From Parapristionchus giblindavisi (taxonomy: Eukaryota; Nematoda; Chromadorea; Rhabditida; Diplogasteridae): DNA of 64,000 nt. Location of the stretch: assembly GCA_943737045.1 (NCBI GenBank), contig CALSFV010000263.1:248001-312000 (forward strand), written 5' to 3'. Position numbers and translations under genes: made by a program. Under the pieces are notes generated by a model. That model searched no databases. It was given only the letters and a program-made list of their open reading frames with translations, and was not told the DNA's origin. Shown here piece by piece: positions 54,101-61,918 of this stretch (positions are counted from its first letter, which is position 1; every line of letters begins with the position of its first letter).

Positions 54101-55639
54101 TTTCTAAATATGCTAAATGCATCAGAGAATGAGAGTGAGGAGATACGGTAGATCATCAAGAGATGAGAGAAGAGATACGGTAGATCTTCCAGAGATCAAA
54201 GATCACACCTCAGGATAGTGGATGGTGATAGTACCGTAGATGTTTGGAATTATGCTAAAGGCATCAGAGAATGAGAGAGGAGATACGGTAGATCTTCCAG
54301 AGATCAAAGATCAAACCATAGGATAGTTTTGATGACAAAACCGTAACTGTTTCTAAAAATGCGAAAGTCATCAGAGAATGACAGAGGAGATACGGTAGAA
54401 CTTCTAGATATCAAAGATCAAGTCATAGGATAGTATTGATGACAATACCGTAGCTGTTTGTAATTATGCTAAAGACATCAGAGAATGAGAGAGAGGAGAT
54501 ACGGTAGATCTTCCAGAGATCAAAGATCAAGTCATAGGATAGTTTTGATGACAACACCGTAACTGTTTCTAAAAATGCTAAAGGCATCAGAGAATGAGAG
54601 AGAGGGAGGAGATACGGTAGATCTTCCAGAGATCCAAGATCAAACCATACGATAGTGGATGGTGATAGTACCGTAGATGCTTGTAATTATGCTAAAGGCA
54701 TCAGAGAATGAGAGAGAGGAGATACGGTAGATCTTCCAGAGATCAAAGATCACACCTCAGGATAGTGGATGGTGATAGTACCGTAGATGTTTGGAATTAT
54801 GCGAAAGGCATCAGAGAATGAGAGAGGAGATACGGTAGATCTTCCAGAGATCAAAGATCAAACCATAGGATAGTTTTGATGACAAAACCGTAACTGTTTC
54901 TAAAAATGCGAAAGTCATCAGAGAATGACAGAGGAGATACGGTAGAACTTCTAGATATCAAAGATCAAGTCATAGGATAGTATTGATGACAATACCGTAG
55001 CTGTTTCTAAATATGCTAAAGGCATCAGAGAATGAGAGAGGAGATACGGTAGATCTTTCAAAGATCAAAGATCAAACCTCAGGATAGTGGATGGTGATAG
55101 TACCGTAGATGTTTGGAATTATGCGAAAGGCATCAGAGAATGAGAGAGGGAGGAGATACGGTAGATCTTCCAGAGATCAAAGATCAACCCATAGGATAGT
55201 TTTGATGACAATACCGTAGCTGTTTAGAATTATGCTAAAGCTATCCGAGAAAGAGAGAGAGGAGATATGGTAGATCTTCCAGAGATCAAAGATCAACCCA
55301 TAGGATAGTTTTGATGACAACACCGTAACTGTTTCTAAAAATGCTAAAGGCATCAGAGAATGAGAGAGAGGAGATACGGTAGATCTTCCAGAGATCCAAG
55401 ATCAAACCATACGATAGTGGATGGTGATAGTGCCGTAGATGCTTGTAATTATGCTAAAGGCATCAGAGAATGAGAGAGAGGAGATACGGTAGATCTTCCA
55501 GAGATCAAAGATCAAACCTCAGGATAGTGGATGGTGATAGTACCATAGATGTTTGGAATTATGCGAAAGGCATCAGAGAATGAGAGAGGAGATACGGTAG
55601 AACTTCTAGAGATCAAAGATCAAACCATAGGATAGTATT
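48171..55639 (+). repeat. Satellite block up to the large insertion
   Basis: Continuous satellite. A 1092 bp tandem duplication is visible (48602 and 48711 recur at 49694 and 49803), and the four-monomer landmark at 50574 recurs at 53189 (+2615). Additional monomer types appear here: GATAACTCCGTAG and GATAACTGCGTAG, AAGCTATCCGAGAAAGAG, and GATCTTTCAAAGATC. Variation between copies seems higher than in the left third. One monomer has a GAGTTAGGAG interruption (about 51742). The block ends at the TT target duplication at 55638-55639. Confidence 0.85.
55638..55639. other. Target-site duplication TT, left
   Basis: TT precedes the left terminal repeat and also follows the right one (60176-60177). 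The empty paralogous site at 61917-61918 has a single TT, so two bases were duplicated on insertion. Confidence 0.75.
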
Positions 55640-55672
55640 CTCCGCATTTTTAGGGGGGCCAATAATTTGGTC
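55640..55672 (+). repeat. Left terminal inverted repeat
   Basis: 33 bp, starting CTCCGCATTTTTAGGGGGGC and ending TTTGGTC. It matches the reverse complement of 60143-60175 except at position 8 (T against A). Confidence 0.92.
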
Positions 55673-55792
55673 GAGAGTGAAAAGTTGAGCCATTATTTTG
55701 GTAGTTTAGCCAATAATTTGGTTCGAAGTGGGGCTATTATTTTAGTCGCAAAGTTGAGCTAAACTTTTGGCTTAAATAATGGCCCCACTACG
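55673..55792 (+). repeat. Left subterminal repeats
   Basis: Degenerate, partly inverted copies of a GCCAATAATTTGG / AAAGTTGAGC motif pair follow the terminal repeat, for example TAGCCAATAATTTGG near 55709, GGGGCTATTATTTTAG near 55731 and AATAATGGCCCCACT near 55775. Such arrays are typical transposase-binding subterminal regions of DNA transposons. The same motifs recur at the other end. Confidence 0.7.
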
Positions 55793-56072
55793 GTATGTCG
55801 AGCCGTTTCACTGAGAGCCGTAGAATAGCTCAGCGTGTATAAGGCGATATTTGCTAAATATTTCTTGTTAGGTCATGTCGGCATACCCGCCATGGAAGTT
55901 TTTCAACTAAATAATGTTGTTTCGTTGCATTTCTTGTTTGTATTCTACTTATCAAAGTATTTTGCTGGTTGAGTAGACTGTTGTTGTTTGCGCTCCTGCA
56001 TTGGCTGTGCTCACTAATTGTTGTTTTTTTCTTTAATTTAATTTATTACAAGGATATCTCTGCTCTATCAAG
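55793..56072. other. Upstream region of element gene, no gene seen
   Basis: About 280 bp between the subterminal repeats and the candidate start codon. It contains a T-rich stretch (56028-56038) followed by ATTACAAG, just 5' of the ATG. That could be a splice acceptor for an upstream non-coding exon or a trans-splice site. No TATA box or other promoter motif can be named with confidence. Confidence 0.4.
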
Positions 56073-57472
56073 ATGAATTCTTCTCAATTCGCCTCTCCTA
56101 CGACGGTAAGCGCCTTTGTACTTATGTGAAATCAAGAGTATTTAAGTTATCATAAATTCTTTAAGTATTTAAGTCTTTTAAGTTAAAAGACGAAGTGTTT
56201 GGGTTAAGGTGCAGCGTCGTCCTCCGAAGATCATCATTCCGTCACAGCGCGAAGAACTGCATGACGAACAGCTGTAGTATCAGTCACTACTCAACTCTGG
56301 TGAGTATGAATATCAAGATTTACATGAGCTTGACAAACCGCTTTTCGAAAGCCCTTCACTTTTGCTCTTGTGATGTCATAAAACAGAAGTACAGTTTTTT
56401 GCTACAATAATGATTTGTCATGGATACAATTGTGCGCTGTGCGGTTTTCTTCTATCTTGTCTGAAATCGCCGCTCGAAAATTTCGCCATTATCTGCTTTT
56501 TGATGATTTGATTTTCGATTACCGTATAATTGCAGGTACACCATCCGTATATTCCTTCTGGGTACCGTTCTCAGTATTCTTCGAGGTCTGGCGAGTCCTC
56601 ATCTACCAGCATCCTTCCAAGAATCAGCTTTCTCTCCAGGTACATCACGAAACCCATTTGTTTGACAATTTAACGTCTGAAGCGTAGACTGGAGTGTTTA
56701 ACAAAAACCCGCTTCCACACTTCTATTGGTGAACTCTTTGCTAACGTTCATATGTAATTAACGATTGATTTTTTATCGATTAATTTACGATCGTTAATTT
56801 AGTCATGTTGCAGATTCTCCATCAATTCATTGTTCGCTACAACACCGCATATCACTGGATAAGTGCAGAATTTGAATCTGAAGAACGACCCACCGAGCAG
56901 CTTTTCGCTCTGTAAGTTTAATTCTCGATTGATTGATGACTTGATTGATGCCCTTTTCCCTGGTGTCTGCGTAAAGCCGCGGGTCATACATTTTCCACAA
57001 TCTATTGTTTTTTTGCGAATTATAAACTGAAATTGGAACAAAACTGACCCGATCTACATCTCAAGTACTCGGAATTGACCCGAAATGGGGGTTATTCTTA
57101 CTAATCTCGATCTCCCGCATATTCCTAGATGGGTTTCAAGACTTAAAACTGACCGCATCGACAAAAAGTACTCACTCACAATGTGGGTGTTCGAAAATGT
57201 ATGTGCGGGGTTGCTGCTTGATAGATCTCACATATTGTTATTGATTATAGAATGTTCATTGTTTATCGATTAACTATGTTCATTGTCAGGTGTGCGTCTT
57301 CTACTACCAATTCGCCGTCCCTCACGCTAACAGCCGACAGATGATAGAGACTAGAGGACGCGTGATAAAGGACGGGGGAAATTGGATCGATAAAACGGTT
57401 CGTTCAGCTCTACTATTTGTCATCTTCATAGATCTTTCGGTGAATGATAACACGGAACTCATCAAGGAATAA
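56073..57472 (+). CDS. Six-exon candidate gene of unknown function carried by the TIR element
   Basis: Product not recognised. The exon model is 56073-56105, 56215-56299, 56536-56639, 56814-56911, 57129-57198 and 57290-57472. Every intron is GT-AG (109, 236, 174, 217 and 91 bp), all junction phases agree, and the total is 573 nt (191 codons including the stop). Donors are strong (GTAAGC, GTGAGT, GTACAT, GTAAGT, GTATGT). The frame of exon 5 can only be entered at the CCTAG acceptor at 57128, and its phase fits exon 4 exactly. The start is the ATG at 56073 in context CAAGATGAA. The predicted protein is rich in aromatic residues (YSFWVPFSVFFEVW in exon 3, ILHQFIVRYN in exon 4, MWVFENVCVFYYQF across exons 5-6). 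It shows no signal peptide and no transposase motif. AATAAA overlaps the TAA stop. One in-frame TAG (56275-56277, codon 32) breaks this model. Acceptors ending at 56277 or 56283 would skip it and keep frame, giving about 168 residues. It could be a host gene captured by the element or a decayed element gene. Confidence 0.55.
56275..56277 (+). other. In-frame TAG or alternative splice acceptor
   Basis: The TAG falls after 20 open codons of exon 2 (peptide RRPPKIIIPS...HDEQL). The frame continues beyond it as YQSLLNSG into exon 3. Either it is a single nonsense change that inactivates the gene, or it is part of intron 1, with TAG (56277) or CAG (56283) serving as acceptor. Both alternatives keep phase 0 with exon 1. 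Neither has a clear pyrimidine tract, and nor does the upstream acceptor at 56214. Confidence 0.5.
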
Positions 57473-57568
57473 ATCAATGATGTGTTGGTTTAATTAAATT
57501 ATTTTACTGTTGTGTAATAATCACGCAATGGAAGTGTACTTTTCATACATGGGCGGGTACCTGAAGCA

Positions 57569-57613
57569 GTATGCATGAACGCCGACAAACCGTTGGCCGA
57601 CTTTCATGCATAC
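57569..57613. repeat. Small inverted repeat (GTATGCATGAA hairpin)
   Basis: GTATGCATGAA at 57569-57579 and its exact reverse complement at 57603-57613 flank a 23 bp spacer. It lies about 100 bp after the gene's stop codon. It could be a transcript-end hairpin, the edge of a small nested insertion, or chance. Confidence 0.5.
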
Positions 57614-57628
57614 GGCCCCTGGAGCTCG

Positions 57629-57775
57629 ATTCTACAGGGGCATCCGAACGAAAAATGGTTAATTTTACAGGGGGCCTTCACTTTTCTTTTTTTTTTAAAT
57701 AACTTTCTCCTAAACGTCATTTTTACATGGGGCATTCCACAAAATTTCGAAAATCCCTAATTTTACAGGGGGCAT
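57629..57775 (+). repeat. Four spaced TTTTACAGGGGGC motifs
   Basis: Related motifs begin near 57629 (ATTCTACAGGGGC), 57663 (TTTTACAGGGGGC), 57721 (TTTTACATGGGGC) and 57761 (TTTTACAGGGGGC), separated by unrelated sequence. They look like the remains of a short direct-repeat array or a cluster of protein-binding sites. They have no counterpart in the satellite. Confidence 0.55.
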
Positions 57776-58928
57776 CTTCATGTCGGCGCCCATTTATTAT
57801 GCTTTTGATCACGTGTACTTCTTTTGCGAAAAATTTGATCTTCTGAAACATCGTGAGAGTGGAGACTTCCCCTAGGGCTCCAGTATAGGCATGGCTGTGC
57901 ACATAAATAATCGTTTTCTCTCGCCCTCATATGTGCTCCAGTCAAAAAAAATCTGAATGGATCTGGCACTTACTCTCCCTTTCATCTCTCGTCACTGCGC
58001 TTCTTTTAATGAAATCTTGCATTTCCAAAGCTCCTATATATCGTAGAGATGTTCGCAAAAGTTTTTACTCTAGTACTGAACTTTGATCTATATCTACAAA
58101 TTTTTCTTCAATATGCGAAAATTATGTTTTTTTTACAATGAAACTTCTTTAAAAGCAGCAAACTTATTTAATTACACCCGCACATCATGGTTGTATTCCT
58201 TGATAAATTATGTATATTGTTTCAAAAGATTAGCTTGATTCTTTCATGGAAAAAAATTAAATTAGGCTATTTATAAATTTTGCTACTGATTCGAATATAT
58301 CGTAATGCATACAATATCGTACGACCTTTTTTGAGCTGTTCAAGATGAAAATCAACGAAAACCCTGCGGAAATTTCCGACATTTCCGTAACGAGGAATAA
58401 CTCGGCTCGGCGGATGCCTGGAACAGTGAGATGGATATCAGTAACACTATGATATCACATCTTGATCTTTGATCTTTGTTAACTCCGGTACACTTTTGCA
58501 ATTAGACAATTTCGCTCAAAATCATGCTAAACAAGCGGGAAGTGTATCGTTGGCCTCCCTATGACAAGTATATATCCAACCAGTATTTAACCTTTGATCT
58601 TTTCCAACTCGGCCACATATCGGCAGCGAGCTCCATCGGTCGGTACCATACCGGGAACCATGTCAAAAAAATGAATTTAACGCAAGAATTTTAATGCTTG
58701 GCGGAGTCTTACATCGCCTCTCTCTATACTGTTTTCCGTCCTCCAAACGTGCGCCCCAGAGACCCAGACCTCTCAACTTGCCGCTAAAACCATTGCGACA
58801 CGCGCACACTCGTTCACGCGATTATGAACTACCGTAGCCCGGTTAAGTGGGTCAGATTTCAGTATAAATTGCCGGAATAGCCGATACGTGAGTGATATTA
58901 TTATAACCTATTCATAACCCGTACATTG

Positions 58929-58966
58929 AACTCGGTTACGGTAGTTTAACTCGGTTACGGTAGTTT
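58929..58966 (+). repeat. 19 bp tandem direct repeat at fold-back centre
   Basis: AACTCGGTTACGGTAGTTT occurs twice without a gap (58929-58947 and 58948-58966), exactly at the symmetry centre of the fold-back element. It serves as the loop between the two arms. Confidence 0.85.
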
Positions 58967-59148
58967 ACGATAGGTTATAATCATATCACGCACATATTGT
59001 TTATTCGTGCATTTTATACTGAAAACTGACCCATCGCACTTTATCTAACCGGCTGAACTGGATTACAGTAGTTCATAATCGCGTCGACAAGTGTGCGCGT
59101 GTCGCAAGGGTCTTATTGTTAGCAGCAAGTTGAGAGGTCTGGGTCTCT

Positions 59149-59161
59149 GGGGGGGGGGGGG
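59149..59161 (+). repeat. Poly-G run of 13
   Basis: Thirteen consecutive G follow GGGTCTCT in the right arm of the fold-back element. The left arm has only a short C run at the matching point (GCGCCCCAGAG), so the tract expanded after the arms formed. Its length could also be affected by sequencing error. Confidence 0.7.
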
Positions 59162-59535
59162 CAGGTTTGGCGGTCGGCAAACAGTATCGAGAGAGGCGAT
59201 GTAAAACTACGCCCAGCGTTAACATTCTAGCGTTAAATTCATTTTAAACCATCGGTTCGACATGATTCCCGGTATGGTACGGACTTCAGACCGATATGTA
59301 GAGTTGGAAAAGATCAAAGGTTAATTACTAGTTGGATATATACTTGTCATGTGGAGGCAAACGATATGTTTCCAGCTCGTCTAGGATGATTTTTTCTCAT
59401 AGCAAAAATGTAGCGGAGGTAAAGCAAAGATCAAAGATCAAAATGTTATATCGTAGTGTTATTGATGCTGATCACAATTGTACCCATCTCACGGTTCTAT
59501 GAACCGAATTATTCCCCGTTTTTCCTGAATTTTCC

Positions 59536-59865
59536 AAGTTCTGAACACTGCTTAAGAAAATATGTGAGACGAATTATCATTAGAAACATGTTGTTATTGA
59601 TTCTATTGTTTTCAGGAAATCTCAATTCGTTGATACGAAGTATCTCGCAGCTCTGATTTGTACCCCATGAGAAGCCAAAGATGAACAAGCTGAAGAAGTT
59701 TATCGCAAGACCATTTGCTGTTAATTACTCGTTTTATTTTCATTGTCATGTTGTAATTGATATGTACATATTGTTGTTCTGAGGATAAAGAAGTTAATTG
59801 ATGTATAAAACATTTAAATGCGTAGTAGATATAAATGGAACTGGAATAAAAGTAAGCAAATAAAT
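59536..59865 (+). other. 3' interior of TIR element with possible terminal exon
   Basis: ATTGTTTTCAG (ending at 59615) is a textbook splice acceptor. It is followed by an open stretch from 59616 that reads KSQFVDTKYLAALICTP and stops at 59668-59670 if two bases come from an upstream exon. AATAAA occurs at 59845. I found no phase-matching donor in exon 6 of the candidate gene, so the link is unproven. The frame at 59456-59656 is probably intronic or chance. Confidence 0.3.
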
Positions 59866-60142
59866 GGCTAAACTTTTAGTTGTCGAGCCAATTTATTGGC
59901 CAAATTAATGGCCCCACTTGAAAAGTTGAGATATTAATTTGGACTAAAGTTTAGTGGGGCCATTATTATGACCAAATTATTGGCCCCACTTGAAAAGTTG
60001 AGCCATTAATTTGGACTAAAGTTTAGCGAAAAGTGTAGTGGGTCCATTATTTTGACCAAATTAATGGCTCAACTTTTCAAGTGGGGCTTGTCTGGTAGCC
60101 AAATTCGAGAGTCAACTTATGACAAATTATTGGCCCCACTTT
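59866..60142 (-). repeat. Right subterminal repeats
   Basis: Direct and inverted copies of GGCCCCACTTGAAAAGTTGA and CCATTAATTTGGACTAAAG units. Two near-identical stretches of about 45 bp start at 59910 and 59982, and an inverted copy (GGCTCAACTTTTCAAGTGGG) lies near 60066. They are related to the left subterminal motifs but longer, so the element is asymmetric. Confidence 0.8.
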
Positions 60143-60175
60143 GACCAAATTATTGGCCCCCCTAAAATTGCGGAG
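60143..60175 (-). repeat. Right terminal inverted repeat
   Basis: 33 bp, starting GACCAAATTATTGG and ending AAATTGCGGAG. Reverse complement of 55640-55672 with one mismatch. Confidence 0.92.
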
Positions 60176-60177
60176 TT
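60176..60177. other. Target-site duplication TT, right
   Basis: The second copy of the TT duplication. Satellite sequence resumes as TTGATGATAACTCCG, exactly where the left flank stopped. Confidence 0.75.
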
Positions 60178-61916
60178 GATGATAACTCCGTAGCTGTTTC
60201 TAAATATGCTAAAGGCATCAGAGAATGAGAGAGAGGAGATACGGTAGATCTTCCAGAGATCAAAGATCAAACCATAGGATAATTTTGATGATAACTGCGT
60301 AGCTGTTTCTAAATATGCTAAAGGCATCAGAGAATGAGAGAGAGAGGAGATACGGCAGATCTTCCAGAGATCAAAGATCAAGTCATAGGATAGTATCGAT
60401 GACAATACCATAGCTGTTTCTAAATATGCTAATGGCATCAGAGAATGAGAGAGGAGATACGGTAGATCTTTCAAAGATCAAAGATCAAACCATAGGATAG
60501 TTTTGATGATAACTGCGTAGCTGTTTCTAAATATGCTAAAGGCATCAGAGAATGAGAGAGAGGAGATACGGTAGATCTTCCAGAGATCAAAGATCAACCC
60601 ATAGGATAGTTTTGATGACAATACCGTAGATGTTTGGAATTATGCGAAAGGCATCAGAGAATGAGAGAGGAGATGCGGTAGAACTTCTAGAGATCATAGA
60701 TCAAGTCATAGGATAGTATTGATGACAATACCGTAGCTGTTTCTAAATATGCTAAAGGCATCAGAGAATGAGAGAGAGGAGATACGGTAGATCTTCCAGA
60801 GATCAAAGATCAAACCATAGGATAGTTTTGATGACAACACCGTAACTGTTTCTAAAAATGCTAAAGGCATCAGAGAATGAGAGAGAGGAGATACGGTAGA
60901 TCTTCCAGAGATCCAAGATCAAACCATACGATAGTGGATGGTGATAGTACCGTAGATGCTTGTAATTATGCTAAAGGCATCAGAGAATGAGAGAGAGGAG
61001 ATACGGTAGATCTTTCAGAGATCAAAGATCAAACCTCAGGATAGTGGATGGTGATAGTACCGTAGATGTTTGGAATTATGCGAAAGGCATCAGAGAATGA
61101 GAGAGGAGATACGGTAGATCTTCCAGAGATCAAAAATCAAACCATAGGATAGTTTTGATGACAAAACCGTAACTGTTTCTAAAAATGCGAAAGTCATCAG
61201 AGAATGACAGAGGAGATACGGTAGAACTTCTAGATATCAAAGATCAACTCATAGGATAGTATTGATGACAATACCGTAGCTGTTTCTAAATATGCTAAAG
61301 GCATCAGAGAATGAGAGAGGAGATACGGTAGATCTTTCAAAGATCAAAGATCAAACCTCAGGATAGTGGATGGTGATAGTACCGTAGATGTTTGGAATTA
61401 TGCGAAAGGCATCAGAGAATGAGAGAGGGAGGAGATACGGTAGATCTTCCAGAGATCAAAGATCAACCCATAGGATAGTTTTGATGACAATACCGTAGCT
61501 GTTTAGAATTATGCTAAAGCTATCCGAGAAAGAGAGAGAGGAGATATGGTAGATCTTCCAGAGATCAAAGATCAACCCATAGGATAGTTTTGATGACAAC
61601 ACCGTAACTGTTTCTAAAAATGCTAAAGGCATCAGAGAATGAGAGAGAGGAGATACGGTAGATCTTCCAGAGATCCAAGATCAAACCATACGATAGTGGA
61701 TGGTGATAGTGCCGTAGATGCTTGTAATTATGCTAAAGGCATCAGAGAATGAGAGAGAGGAGATACGGTAGATCTTCCAGAGATCAAAGATCAAACCTCA
61801 GGATAGTGGATGGTGATAGTACCATAGATGTTTGGAATTATGCGAAAGGCATCAGAGAATGAGAGAGGAGATACGGTAGAACTTCTAGAGATCAAAGATC
61901 AAACCATAGGATAGTA

Positions 61917-61918
61917 TT
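61917..61918. other. Empty (unoccupied) paralogous insertion site
   Basis: CATAGGATAGTATTGATGATAACTCCG is uninterrupted here, while in the other copy the 4536 bp element separates ...GATAGTATT from TTGATGATAACTCCG. This gives direct evidence for the element boundaries and the TT duplication. The same empty sequence also occurs near 52890 and 53216. Confidence 0.85.

Larger units (their letters stand above)
57473..58367. other. Non-coding interior of TIR element
   Basis: About 0.9 kb between the candidate gene and the fold-back repeat. The short open frames here (57575-57760 plus, 57778-57969 minus) lack coding character. It contains an 11 bp inverted repeat, a cluster of TTTTACAGGGG motifs (both annotated separately) and an AT-rich stretch from about 58050 to 58320. 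No RNA gene or promoter is recognisable. Confidence 0.5.
58368..59535. mobile_element. Nested fold-back (inverted-repeat) element, diverged
   Basis: Two arms of about 560 bp (58368-58928 and 58967-59535) are imperfect reverse complements around 58951. Paired landmarks include GGAATAAC with its partner in GAATTATTCCCC (58392 / 59508), AACACTATGATAT with its partner (58443 / 59455), TATGACAAGTATATATCCAAC (58560 / 59340), CCAGAGACCCAGACCTCTCA (58754 / 59147) and CGCGATTATGAACTAC (58817 / 59081). I estimate identity at about three quarters, with many small indels, so the element is old. It has no coding capacity and resembles a large MITE or fold-back element inserted into, or captured by, the TIR element. 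No target-site duplication was found. Confidence 0.75.
55640..60175. mobile_element. 4536 bp TIR DNA transposon-like element, non-autonomous
   Basis: The only long interruption of the right array. It has 33 bp terminal inverted repeats with one mismatch, starting CTCCGCA and ending TGCGGAG, plus subterminal repeats at both ends. The ends are fixed by comparison with the empty site at 61917: the left flank is offset by 6279 bp and the right by 1741 bp, and the difference of 4538 equals the element plus a 2 bp TT duplication. Inside are a spliced gene candidate (56073-57472), about 0.9 kb without genes, a nested fold-back repeat (58368-59535) and a 3' region. I see no transposase (no DDE-type or tyrosine recombinase protein), so it is probably mobilised in trans. 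The superfamily is not assigned: a TT duplication with CTCCGC ends matches no family I can name with confidence. Confidence 0.85.

Noticed and set aside
82..55639. Dozens of 60-107 codon open frames in the satellite with near-identical peptides (for example MISGSSTVSPLSHS...)
   Set aside because: They occur in overlapping frames of the same repeat because most monomers change the reading frame and the minus strand is stop-poor. The same peptide segments appear in two frames of adjacent monomers. They have no gene-like context, so they are by-products of the repeat.
2352..55639. CRISPR array
   Set aside because: Repeats are contiguous monomers of about 110 bp that vary gradually. There are no unique spacers, no leader and no cas genes.
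56195..56687. Two single-exon genes at 56195-56410 and 56415-56687
   Set aside because: These frames run through predicted introns. The second shares its frame with exon 3 only, and the spliced model uses strong splice sites with consistent phases.
56799..57041. Minus-strand open frame of 80 codons
   Set aside because: It is antisense to exon 4 and intron 4 of the spliced model and shows no recognisable domain.
57575..57969. Short open frames on both strands (57575-57760 plus, 57778-57969 minus)
   Set aside because: They cross the TTTTACAGGGG motif cluster and low-complexity sequence. There is no coding signature.
59456..59656. 66-codon frame after the fold-back element
   Set aside because: It overlaps the outer end of the fold-back arm and a strong splice acceptor at 59615. 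More likely intronic or chance.
60127..60474. 115-codon minus-strand frame crossing the right TIR
   Set aside because: It is the satellite frame seen at 61892-62215, extended by chance into the TIR of the inserted element.
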